Assembly (NCBI RefSeq): GCF_945859705.1
Contig: NC_079136.1
Span: forward strand, 98,579,120 to 98,643,119
Source of the DNA: Episyrphus balteatus
Taxonomy: Eukaryota > Arthropoda > Insecta > Diptera > Syrphidae
DNA length: 64,000 nucleotides
Direction of reading: 5' to 3'
Shown here: one piece after another, positions 1 to 9,552 of the stretch
How positions within the stretch are numbered: the stretch's first letter is position 1
Layout: each line of letters starts with the position of its first letter
The notes under the pieces: model-generated
The model's input: the letters and a program-made list of their open reading frames with translations, nothing else
Told to the model about the DNA's origin: nothing
The model's database searches: none
Position numbers and translations under genes: made by a program

Positions 1-3000
1 AATTACAAAAATGTCATTTTCCATTTCTGATAGTAACAGAAGTCTCATTATAAAAACCTTAAAAAACTCCACCAGGGGTCTCAATAGTACCTGCAGATCT
101 GTAGTGGAAATCAGTTGTGCCTCGCTCTCACCCTGGTATAGGTACAGCCAATAACTGAAAACCTATAGTTAAATATTAAAACTACCCAAATTCGATTATT
201 TAACTAACCGAAATCAATGTACTACATTTATGAAATATTACACAAACCCTGTATTTAATAATCCCCAATAATTTTAAAGGGATTTATTTCTAAATTATGA
301 ATCTAGATATCTAGTGTGGGTCAAAAACTCAAAACTATTTACTCTCATCTCCTTACAACCCACAAGCAACATATTTTTTTTTGTTCCTTTTTCAAAAGAC
401 ATCATTTTCATTGTTGTGTGGTCTTTTTGTTTCTAAACAAGAAAACTCGAAATCCCAATTCTTTCCACACTTCCATATAATCCTCCCACAGGCCACAGAG
501 ACAGTGTTCAAAACCAATTCATTAGATCACTGGTTTTATCAACTATTAATGATTACCGAGTGAGCTGTGTTCATTAGTTCCAAATGATTGTGGCTTTCCA
601 ACGACAAAAGAACAACAAACAAACAAAAAAAAAAAACACCGACAAGTCGTGTTGATATGATAAAGTTAAAAAACACTCCTCGTTTATCTTCAAACCAAAA
701 ATAAAAAAAAAAAGAAAAGTCTTTTCTGCCGCCACCCTGCGGTGAATATATTTTAATTATTTCAGTTGTTGTCCTGTGCCGCTTTAACTAGCCGCCCCAG
801 ATAAGAACAAGAGTAGCCCCCAGAAGGGATTTCGTGTAAAATTCGAAAAGTCTACATATACATGTGTCCAACAGACAGATACACAATGTAAATTTGATTT
901 TAATAGACACACCATGTATAATAGAAGACCAAGAGGGATCTATAAGGAAATTATATATATGTAACATTCAAAACAAGAGTAATGATGTTTTTGGGACCAG
1001 TTTTTTTGGAGCAGTCAATTTTATTGTTGGACACATTTTGGTTTCCCAAAAACATATAAAAAAAAATTTAAAAAAAAGGAGAAAAACTCGATCAAACAAT
1101 TCATATGGGTAGGTAAAGTGGGCGCCACAGGAGGTAAACTAATTGATTCCTAATCGAATCAAATTGTATATGTTTCTTATGCTAAGCCTTTGTGGTTGAC
1201 TTTTGTGGTTTTCGGTTTTGATCTAGGTTTGTTCTCTTGTCATCGCTTGGGAAATATCTATAGAATCAATATAGGTATTCATAATTTTGAAAAATCGGTC
1301 ACTAATTCGTATTGACAGAAATATCTATAAAGGAGTTATTCAGGGTTGGATTACAATAACGCAAATTCCTTTAAATATTTATAACTTTTATTCTGTGACT
1401 TCGTTCTTGGGATCATTTGAACATTGGATGGGGATGAGAGCAGTTAAAATGTTCGGATAGTAATGATGTAAAGCTCAGAAAAACCCTACTTTTTAAAAAA
1501 AAAAAAAAAACTATCGAATTCGTTTTTTATCTCTTTACTTCGATAGAAAGTGGATAAAAATTTCAAAAATGGCATAGTTTCTTAGAATAATATTAAAAAC
1601 TTTCCATTATTACAATTATTAAAAAAAACATTGAACGATTTATTAGGTATAGAAGGTTTGAGGGGCGCCTTAGTGCAAATCCAGTTATTTTATTCATTAA
1701 ATCCCTCACTGGATTTTCTAATTTTTTTCAAAAGATTCCCACATAAATGATGAAAATAGGTGAGCTAAATGTATCTTGCCAAAAAATATACCAATAAACT
1801 TTAGAGCCCTTTTATATTGTAGAATTTATGAGTGCACAAAAATGATTTATATTTCTCTAAAATGAATGTCGCTAGCAATAAAACAAAAATGAATCAAAAT
1901 TATGAAATTCATAGAAAAAGAAACCGAACATTTTTGGTATTTTAGGAAAAAAAAAAAATACGAAGCTATCGATGGAATTATCTCAAATAAAAGTTCAAAG
2001 AAAAAATCATCCGCTTGAATCTAGATAAATAAATCATAAATTTTTGTATGTCTTCTCTTGTTTAAATATTAAAAAAAGTTGTGGACAACAATTCAGTACT
2101 AATATTTATAGTAACATCAACACTGTACAACAAACTAGACCCACGGTTATGTATGTATGCATGTCCCGTAAAGGAATAGCTTTTGAGTAAAGTGCAAAAA
2201 CAGCTAAAAATTGTTTTCTAGTGGTATTTTGCATTTTACTGGAAATCAGGATCTGATGGTGCCAAACGAACCTCGGATTCAAATTCAGAGAATCGAAATA
2301 AAATCTAGGTGTGTTTAGCTCGCCAATTTTTATTTTGTATGTACCAATGTAATCACAAGGTCTTTTGATTCCAGCTACTTCCGTTCTCTATATTATTTTA
2401 AATGATAAAAAACGGTACCTGTCATAAAACAATTTAAGAAAAGTTTAAGTTTTTCAAAAACGGCTCCAACAATTTTGTTCAAAAAATTCAAATGATATTT
2501 AGTTTTATCGTTTAATGATTTTTTTTTGTCGAAAATCGATATTAACGGTATCTTCCATAAAACGTTTTTTTTTTTTTAATATGGTTTTCTGAAAAACTAC
2601 CTACTTATTCAAATTCAACGATTTTTTTTATAAAAAAGCATTTAAGAACATAAACATTACCAAATTTTTACATAAAAAGTCTTAAAAATTTTAGCAACTT
2701 GAACTCTAAGAGCAAGTTTATGTGACCCAGTCGGGCATTTTGTTAAGTTTCGGAACGTTTTTTTTTTGGGTTTTTTAAGTAACTGCATATGTATATTTGA
2801 TAGAATAAAAAGTTAGTAGGTAATTGGAAAAAATTCTAGTTCGAAAAAAAATGTACCGAACTGGTTATGTGTCAAAAAGTGATACCCATACAACCCTTAT
2901 TGACTATACACAATACATATCTAAAAACGCACACAAATTAAAAATAAGACGCAGAACCACACTAAAACTAAACTTATTCACTCAAATTTTTCAAGTGCAA

Positions 3001-3911
3001 AACTCTATACGAGCAAGTCAAATTTAAAATAAAATATCATGCATCGCATAGAGAAAAAAAAGCATTTCAATTAACAAAAAAAAAAAAATAATTCACAGAC
3101 ATGCATATGAATGAAATGTTCCTATTTTTAAATCAAATTGACAATTTTCTCATACCAATAAATTATTCAATTTTTCTAAAACAAAAAACAAAAAAAAAAA
3201 ACAAATAATTTTCAAACCTCAAGCAAAATTAATAAAAATTCAAATATAACGACTTTAACTGATCTTTTTATCTGATCCTATTATAGGCATATCGGCGGCG
3301 CCTTTAAGACATAAAAACTTTCCAGAAACAAAGGACCTGTTACATGCGCCAGTTTTTTTCAATACCTGTCACATATATTAATACATTAACACTACAATTG
3401 TTGCCTCTCACAATAACAAATGATCATGATTTTAAAAATTAAACTGAAAAATGGCGCGCTTTACACCACAGGATATGAGATCAATTTCAAATGATATCCT
3501 TTCTTTGAGAATATACAAAAGACGACAGAAAAACTAAAATCACTTATCACTTGTGTATTTTTTTAAGAGAAAATAAGTAGGTATGTCTGTGTATGTTTTT
3601 CTATTAGAAAAAATTAGAGGAAAACTATTGGTGATGAGATGACTATGGGGTTTCCTGTGAAAGGTTTCGGGTTTTCTTATTTATGTCAATGATTATCCTT
3701 TTGTTTTTTGTTCCTTTTTTTTCTTTTGAGGGTTTTATTTTAGCGCCTAGGAAATACATAAAATAAAAACTCCTATGTCAGTTATTTTGACATTTTCACG
3801 ATATACGAGTGTCTGTTGGAATTTCGTTTAGATAGAAAAAGAAAAAGGGATGATAGACAATGAAATGAGAAGAATGAAAGAAAAACAAATAAATAAAATT
3901 ACATTGCTTAC
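1..3911 (-). other. Downstream intron of the FGF gene (partial)
   Basis: Read on the minus strand, this stretch starts with the splice donor GTAAGC directly after the FGF exon and runs out of the window at position 1. It is AT-rich, with many short homopolymer runs. I looked on the minus strand for the next FGF-core exon, which should carry the C-terminal beta-strands, and did not see it, so it probably lies to the left of the window. Short open frames here, such as those near 381-563, 864-1112 and 2824-3027, have the lysine/asparagine/isoleucine/phenylalanine-rich composition expected from chance translation of AT-rich DNA. Confidence 0.6.
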
Positions 3912-4015
3912 CGAACCATAGACTGCACCACATTGATCCATGCAAAGGTATAAACATGTCGCTACACCTTGGATTTTTATTCGCCCAACATCAACCGTCG
4001 TTCGTTGTAATATTG
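3912..4015 (-). CDS. bnl: Internal exon of an FGF ligand gene, branchless-like
   Basis: This 104-bp exon encodes the middle of a fibroblast growth factor beta-trefoil domain. In Drosophila, Branchless is the secreted ligand for the Breathless receptor and guides tracheal branching. On the minus strand the exon follows a pyrimidine-rich acceptor ending TTTACAG and is followed by the donor GTAAGC. It starts with the last two bases of a split codon (CA), stays open for 34 codons and ends at a codon boundary. The peptide contains VGRIKIQGVA, then YLCMDQCGAVYGS, which aligns residue for residue with the FGF core pattern V-x-I-K, Y-L-x-M-x-x-x-G-x-x-Y-G-S. The middle coding exon of vertebrate FGF1/FGF2 is also 104 bp, so size and boundaries appear conserved. 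The cysteines in CLYLCMDQCG fit branchless better than pyramus or thisbe, but that choice rests on memory of the family. Flanking coding exons are not in view, so this is one exon of a larger gene. It is too short for a usual ORF search. Confidence 0.85.
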
Positions 4016-4662
4016 CTGTAAATATAAAAAAGAAGAAATATTCGATTAAAGAATTGGCAAAATCAAAAACTTATAATATTGTTATGTAATTTATAGTTTT
4101 ACGATATTTTCAATTCCAAAATGAAAGAGCTGGGGTACGAACTTTATTTTAATTAAAATTAAATAATAAATTATAAGAATAACAATTCATATGCAAACTG
4201 AAATGCTAGATCAATAATATTACATAGTTTTTTTTTTCTTTTCAAAATTCAATTCTTTGAAAACGGGTCGATGAATTTGTTTGAGGTTTTGTTTTTATTT
4301 GTCAAATATTTATTTCTTAAGAATGAGATACCAAATTTTATTTTGAAAAAATGTTTGAAAATTTCCTAGTTTTCTAATTTTGTTGTACAAAAACTCGAAA
4401 GGTTTAGAGAATAAAATTAATTTAAATTTATTTTTTTTTAATGTTATAATAAATAAAACAAATTGGTTTTAATAATATAAAATTATCAGTTTAAATTTTT
4501 TAATATTGAAAGCATTATAGAACTTTTCAGACAAAAAATTTGAAACTAATCCTTAAGCCCTATACAAAAAATCAATAAGGCATAAATTATTGATAAATTG
4601 TTAAAAAAGATTAATTTTCCAGTAATTCCCCAATAACAAAGAAGAAAATAATTTTTGGGACA

Positions 4663-5030
4663 TTTTTTTTTTTTTTTTTTTTTTTTTTTTGACGGGAGGA
4701 AATCTTCAAAAAACACTTGGCAGTATTCGACACCAAGTAGTGTGGGACTCTTAACCACTAAAACCACCTCTTTATCAGGACCAATCTTGAGAGATCGACA
4801 TCAGATTTTTCTTTCTTAACTTTGTAAAATCACTTTGGGAGAAGTTTAAACTTTTAATACTTTCCCATGTTTTTTTAGACCATAAGCTCATGAGGCTTGG
4901 TTCTTCTTAATCTCCGAACATGGTTTCTTGTATTCAAGACGGACACCATTTCAGAATTGGTATGACTTTGCAGTCTCTGATTATGCGATACAGCGTATTT
5001 TTTAACAACTTCTGTAACCGTTTCTATTTG
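4663..5030 (-). mobile_element. Jockey-like retrotransposon 3' fragment, second copy
   Basis: The + strand begins with a run of 28 T (the poly(A) tail of a minus-strand insertion) followed by 340 bp that matches 22761-23100 at a constant offset of 18070. I see only two substitutions, AGACAC/AAACAC and GGGG/GGGA near the middle. The fragment carries the 3' untranslated region and the last ~50 codons of the reverse transcriptase ORF, then stops abruptly at TTTCTATTTG. This is a severely 5'-truncated copy of the family seen at 22.7 kb. A candidate target-site duplication is GGACATTTT (4658-4666 and 5030-5038). A longer match, TGGGACATTTTT (4656-4667 and 5043-5054), lies 12 bp further out, so the 5' junction is ambiguous. 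Confidence 0.93.
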
Positions 5031-5054
5031 GACATTTTCTATTGGGACATTTTT

Positions 5055-5925
5055 GACAATTTCTCTGGTTAGCCGTGAGAAATATTCTTTGACAACTTTC
5101 TATTCATCCTTTCTACCCCAAAAAAGTATAGTTAGCCACCAAAAATTAAAATCATAAAATTATTCATAACATAAAAAGAATTTACAAAAAAACTTAAGAT
5201 AAAATTACATGTCAAACAAAAAAAAAAAAAACGAACCAAACGTGTGTGACCTGTCAAAAAAAATTAATTACAACTTCAAACCAATGACCTTTTAAGATAA
5301 ATACTCGACAATTCAAAAAAAATGTTTCCACTATTTTTTTTTCTGGAAATATCTGAACTTTATAATGTTATAACATTCAACAATTGACATCGCGGTCAAC
5401 ATGTGATGAGGGTGTACATAATTTATTTTCTGTTGTGCACGAAATATGTCAAAATCATTTCAAAATATACAAAACGATAGTCTTTTTGTTGTTGTTGTTA
5501 TTTTTTTTTATTCGTTTTGTCTTGTATACTTCATGTGCGCGATTAGGAAACATATTGAAAGAATATTAAAGTCGAACATGTAGGGACTTGAGATAGTGTC
5601 ATTTTTACTATCTACAAATTGACAGGGTAGGTCACTGGCATATTTAGGTTATTTATGAGAGGTTAAAAGAGACTAAAATAGAGTAGCAAATGGGTGAATT
5701 ATAAATGACTTATCCACTTAATCGATTTATTTTGAGGAGCATTTTAGAACCATGTTATTTCTTGTTTACAAAATGAATTATTTACAATAAAAAATAAGTG
5801 CATTTATGATTTTCTTTTGCACGCTACAATAGACTTTAAAGTTAACAAAGTTTGTGGGCAAATAGTAACATAGTGAAAGTATGCATAATGACGACGAAAT
5901 CGAAAGCCAATACTGAACATATTTC
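5055..5925. other. AT-rich intronic sequence, nothing recognised
   Basis: I see no coding pattern, RNA gene or inverted-repeat element here. A run of GTT triplets near 5486 is a short simple repeat. Confidence 0.5.
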
Positions 5926-6598
5926 ATGGGACACTTTAAATCTGTCATGAAAAAAATCTTAATTGAAGACCTTGCCCCAGACACAAATTATGGGCTTCTA
6001 GAATTATTTAAAAAACAATTAAAAATCAACTTTTACCGATTCACTCCGGTTTACTTTCTTGAGTCTCCAAACAAAAACCTCATCAATCAATCACTGCCCT
6101 TGAAAACGAAAGTTCCAACATTCCAAAAAAAATCTGAAACACCCACCGATTTGTTAGTGCATGAGTTATCGAAAATGTTAACTTATGCAATGCTTCTTCC
6201 ACCTCCCACAGAGAACTCAACCAGAATCGAGAAGATATTCCTTCTTCATTTTGTAGGTCATCCAATTACTGCAGCATAACCGAATTCTGGCAAAAAAATC
6301 AGGTCAATTTTTGGTTGCAAAATAAGTTAATATTCGTACTAAAAGCTATAAGAAACTCATACACATAGGAATCAGAGAGAACTGTGAACGAACCCAATTG
6401 TTTCTTTGTCTTCACAGGATAAATGACGACGAATACGGATGGTTGCATTGGACTCTCCCAAGTGGAAGCAATCAAATGATTTATGGTCAACGAATTTTTC
6501 CCTTCATATATTATGACTTTTTGAATACTAAACTCGAATGGATCGTTAAAAAACAGCAGGAAGTCGATCGTAATAATCCCAAATTTGGAACGTTTTAA
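5926..6598 (+). pseudogene. Possible decayed coding segment of unknown origin
   Basis: Two open frames follow one another. The first starts with ATG at 5926 and runs 117 codons to 6279. The second, in another frame, is open from about 6320, has an in-frame ATG at 6398, and ends with TAA at 6596-6598. The second contains DDEYGWLHWTLPSGSNQ and KKQQEVDRNNPKFG, a composition less lysine/asparagine-biased than random frames nearby. A possible splice acceptor (TTGTCTTCACAG) ends at about 6418. I do not recognise either protein. The arrangement could be an old coding fragment broken by a frameshift or intron, or chance open frames. No function is assigned. Confidence 0.25.
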
Positions 6599-6600
6599 AG

Positions 6601-7671
6601 TCTCAATTTCGACAAACTGTAAGATTAGTGAATATTTTTGTTAAACAAGGTGCCGTTATGTTTAACATTATATTACCCCAGCAAACAATGATTTTAATCC
6701 TCGTGGACATGAAGCGTTATTTTGTTTTCGAGTTGAATAACCGATTTGGAGAATGTTGTTTTTTTTTCAATTTTTTTTTGCCCAGTCTCACACTTCACAG
6801 CTGGAATAATGATGAAATACCATAAACACAAACTTCGACTTGAAGCCGTGCCTTCATTTACAATATTTTACTGCCTATCTGAATGCGTGTGTCTTCAGCT
6901 GATGAGGGACAGACAGACACACACATTGTCGAAAGAGAGAGAATCCTGGTATTGAATACCAATTGAATCAGTAGCACTCGACCATTATAATAATGTTAAA
7001 AGTTATATTCACCGACCATTTATGCTTAATTATCATGTTCACAATGGATAAATTGGCAAACTAGACAGAGTCCATAAAAAAACCAAGCAAAGTAAAAAAA
7101 AAAAAATCAAGAGGCACGCAGTTGAGTGAGCAGCGTGAAGAACATGGGCATCACGTTATGCATTTTAAATGAGAACAAACGCTTAAGCCGACAGCAATTA
7201 GGAGGATATAGGCAGTATAGTTGTAAGAATGGTTTCTTAAGCTATTAACACGTTAAATGGGTTAAGTAGATGTGTATGGTGCAGGAGTTTTGTATATAGT
7301 ATCTCAAGAGAGTGATCGATTGGTGTTTAAATGAGTCTGTTTATTTTTTTGTCATTTGGATGCATTTTTATGCGAATCAATTAATAAATTGTTCAAAGAT
7401 ACCGACTTGAATTGTTGGTTTTAATCCAATTTCATTCAATTGATTTGTTTGACAGTCGGTATATCAGCGGCGACGACGGTCCTGGTAGCTTAGAAGTTTT
7501 AATTATTTTGCACTATTGCATTTGATGTTTCATTAGTTCTTTAATGTCTTCAATGATACTAAAATATGGTTTTAATCGAGGGTAGAGAAATATTTTCTTC
7601 GTCGCCGGTGCAAAATTCAAGAAGTACGTTATAAATTATAATGAATTTTTAGTAAGTTTGATTTTTTTTTC
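6601..7671. other. Intronic sequence, nothing firmly recognised
   Basis: Short open frames at 6628-6825 and 6746-6955 follow the preceding segment but have no recognisable domain. The remainder is AT-rich with no clear repeat structure. Confidence 0.45.
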
Positions 7672-7765
7672 ATAGTACAGGTAAAATAGTAAATAAAACC
7701 AAGAAATAAAAAAAAAAATTGTAACACTCATGAAAAGGTGAAAAATATACTGAAAAAAATTGTTT

Positions 7766-7888
7766 GACAGTAAAATTTGTAATTGGTCCCAAAAAGCCAA
7801 TGATTCATTTTATTTTTGGTTTTGAAGACAAGTTATACGTTCTACACGAATCATTGGCTTTTTGGAACCAATTACAGATTTTACTGTC
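7766..7888. repeat. Long hairpin: 41-bp arms around a 41-bp loop
   Basis: The left arm (7766-7806) starts GACAGTAAAATTTG and ends GCCAATGATTC. The right arm (7848-7888) is its reverse complement with two mismatches. This hairpin sits between the inverted left end of the surrounding element and its tandem array. It is probably structural DNA of the element. A transcribed form would fold into a long precursor-like hairpin, but nothing shows that it is transcribed or processed. Confidence 0.85.
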
Positions 7889-7891
7889 TCT

Positions 7892-9022
7892 TCGAAAAAA
7901 AAACACCCTTTCACCTAAATTTTTTTATGAAAACTCTTTATTCTTGCTTTCTATCCCAATTTCAATATTTTCACCAAATTGCATAGGGTAACCCATCATT
8001 TTTGTTTTCACTCAAAAAAACAGCCTTTTAACCATGATATTTTTATAGACACTGTATATAATTGTTTCTTATCTCAAAAATAACATAATTCCTGAATTTC
8101 ACTAGGGTACCATTAGTATTACTCTCGAATTGCACACTTTACCAAATATACCCATATTTTCTTTACACCTAAAAAAAACACCCTTTCACATGAAAAAATT
8201 TATAGTTTTACTTTATTCGTAATTGCCAAGGGAAAGACAACATTTTTAATAAATTTCGTAAGGGTAACTTTTATACTATTGATTTTATCGGACTTATCGC
8301 GGATTTCCCTTATTTCCCCAAAAAAACACCGTTTCACCTAAAATATTTTTATAGACTAATTAGATTCTTGGTTTCTGTTATAAATCAAACATTTGTACCA
8401 ATTTTCATTGGTGTAACAATTTTTTCCCAGTTTTTGTGGTACTAATTCCGAATTTCATCATATCTTTAAAAAAAAAAAAACACCCTTTAACTCAAGAAAT
8501 TTTTGTACACTTTATGGATTCTTAATTCCTGTACCAAACAAAACTTTTTCACCAAGTTTTAAAAAATAATAAAATATAAGTCAGCTGTTATTAAACCTTT
8601 CTCACACACAACTCAACCCACCAAAAAAACACCCTTTCACCAAAAATATTTTTAAAAACTTTATGAATCCTTTGTCCCTGCTTTATCTAAAACCTTCATC
8701 CCGAATTTTGTCAGTGTAGCATGTTTTTCACATAGGTTTCTGTTATATTTTACCTGTTGAAGTCAAAAAACAAACACCCTTGTTTTTAATCGGCAATAAC
8801 TTTGTTAGAGCAATCGTATTGACTTTTTTTTATGTCATTAGATTCAGCATAAAAAAATACCTTGAAAACAGTATATTTTTGACCTTCACCCCCTCCCTCT
8901 TGTCCGCGAAGAAACACCCTTCCACTCAACTTTTTTTTATAGACTTTTTTTTGTCTTTGTTTCTTATCCCAAAAGCAAACTTTTTGCCAAGTTTCATGAG
9001 TGTAACAATTTTTTTTAAATGT
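7892..9022 (+). repeat. Degenerate tandem array, about eight ~150-bp units
   Basis: The anchor AAACACCCTTTCACC, or a close variant, recurs at about 7901, 8018, 8177, 8324, 8478, 8627, 8772 and 8912, a spacing of roughly 117-159 bp. Between anchors, each unit tends to show a T-rich stretch, ATAGACTTT, a TTGTTTCT-like word, and an AGTTTCATNAGTGTAAC-like word before the next anchor. Units are highly diverged, so the array is old. It is non-coding and lies wholly within the 7672-9040 element. Open frames across it (7764-7991 and 8780-9058) are chance products. Confidence 0.75.
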
Positions 9023-9121
9023 CTATTTTACCTGTACTATCAGTATACTAAGTGCTGAATAGAGACTCTAAAAAGCATCAATTATTGGGACGCTAATTGA
9101 AAACAAAATTTGAGGTAATTG

Positions 9122-9552
9122 CACAGAGAAAAATAGACCACATAAAATAGAACAAAAACAATAAGATTTCTCTATGGTTTTCATCCAAGAAGGAAACCTT
9201 ATTAAAACAATCGGGTTTTCCTTATTGTTTTAAAATCTGCAAAAAATAAAAAAAAACGATGACCAGGCTGGGAATCGAACTGGAGACTTCAAATCATTAG
9301 TCGCCCACCTTACCACCTGAACCAACCTGCCATGAAAATATTGATCGCGATTTTTGTTCTAGTGCTAAGTTGCAAAAAAAAATCAACTTTTCAGTCAAAT
9401 TTTAATAAGATTTTCTCTATAAAAATAATAAGAAATCTCCTTAAAAAAACCTTATTAATCGTTGATTTTAATAAGATTTCCTTATGAAATGTATGGACGG
9501 TAAAACAATATGGCAATCTGTTAGTTTTTATCGGGTCATATTTTTCTCTGTG
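9122..9552 (-). mobile_element. 431-bp MITE with tRNA-like core, copy 1
   Basis: The ends are CACAGAGAAAAATA at 9122 and its reverse complement at 9552. The whole 431 bp matches 50946-51376 in reverse orientation, with identical length and only a few substitutions. Flanking dinucleotides are TG on both sides (9120-9121 and 9553-9554), consistent with a 2-bp target-site duplication; the other copy has TA on both sides. Subterminal sequence repeats the word AATCTTATTAAAA. The core carries Pol III-like A and B boxes. There is no protein-coding capacity. Confidence 0.88.
9263..9330 (-). ncRNA. tRNA-like sequence inside MITE copy 1
   Basis: On the minus strand the segment reads like a degraded tRNA. 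It has a 6-of-7 pairing acceptor-like helix (GCAGGTT with AGCCTGG), an A-box TGGTTCAGGTGG and a B-box AGTTCGATTCC at tRNA-like spacing. The anticodon and T-stems do not pair well, so it is not a functional tRNA. It is the kind of tRNA-derived internal promoter known from SINEs. Confidence 0.6.

Larger units (their letters stand above)
7672..9040. mobile_element. Inverted-repeat element packed with tandem units
   Basis: A perfect 18-bp inverted repeat, ATAGTACAGGTAAAATAG, occupies 7672-7689 and its reverse complement 9023-9040. Homology continues inward: ATTGTAACACTCATGAAA on the left near 7718-7735 matches the reverse complement of the right end near 8993-9011 with one mismatch. The interior holds a 41-bp-stem hairpin followed by about eight degenerate ~150-bp units. 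If the outermost bases belong to the target, a TA duplication is possible (GTACAGG ends flanked by TA), but this is uncertain. No transposase is encoded, so the element would be non-autonomous. The superfamily is not assigned. Confidence 0.7.

Noticed and set aside
4546..4767. 73-codon minus-strand frame with a poly-lysine run
   Set aside because: The lysines are the translated poly(A) tail of the truncated Jockey-like copy; the rest is its 3' untranslated region and flank.
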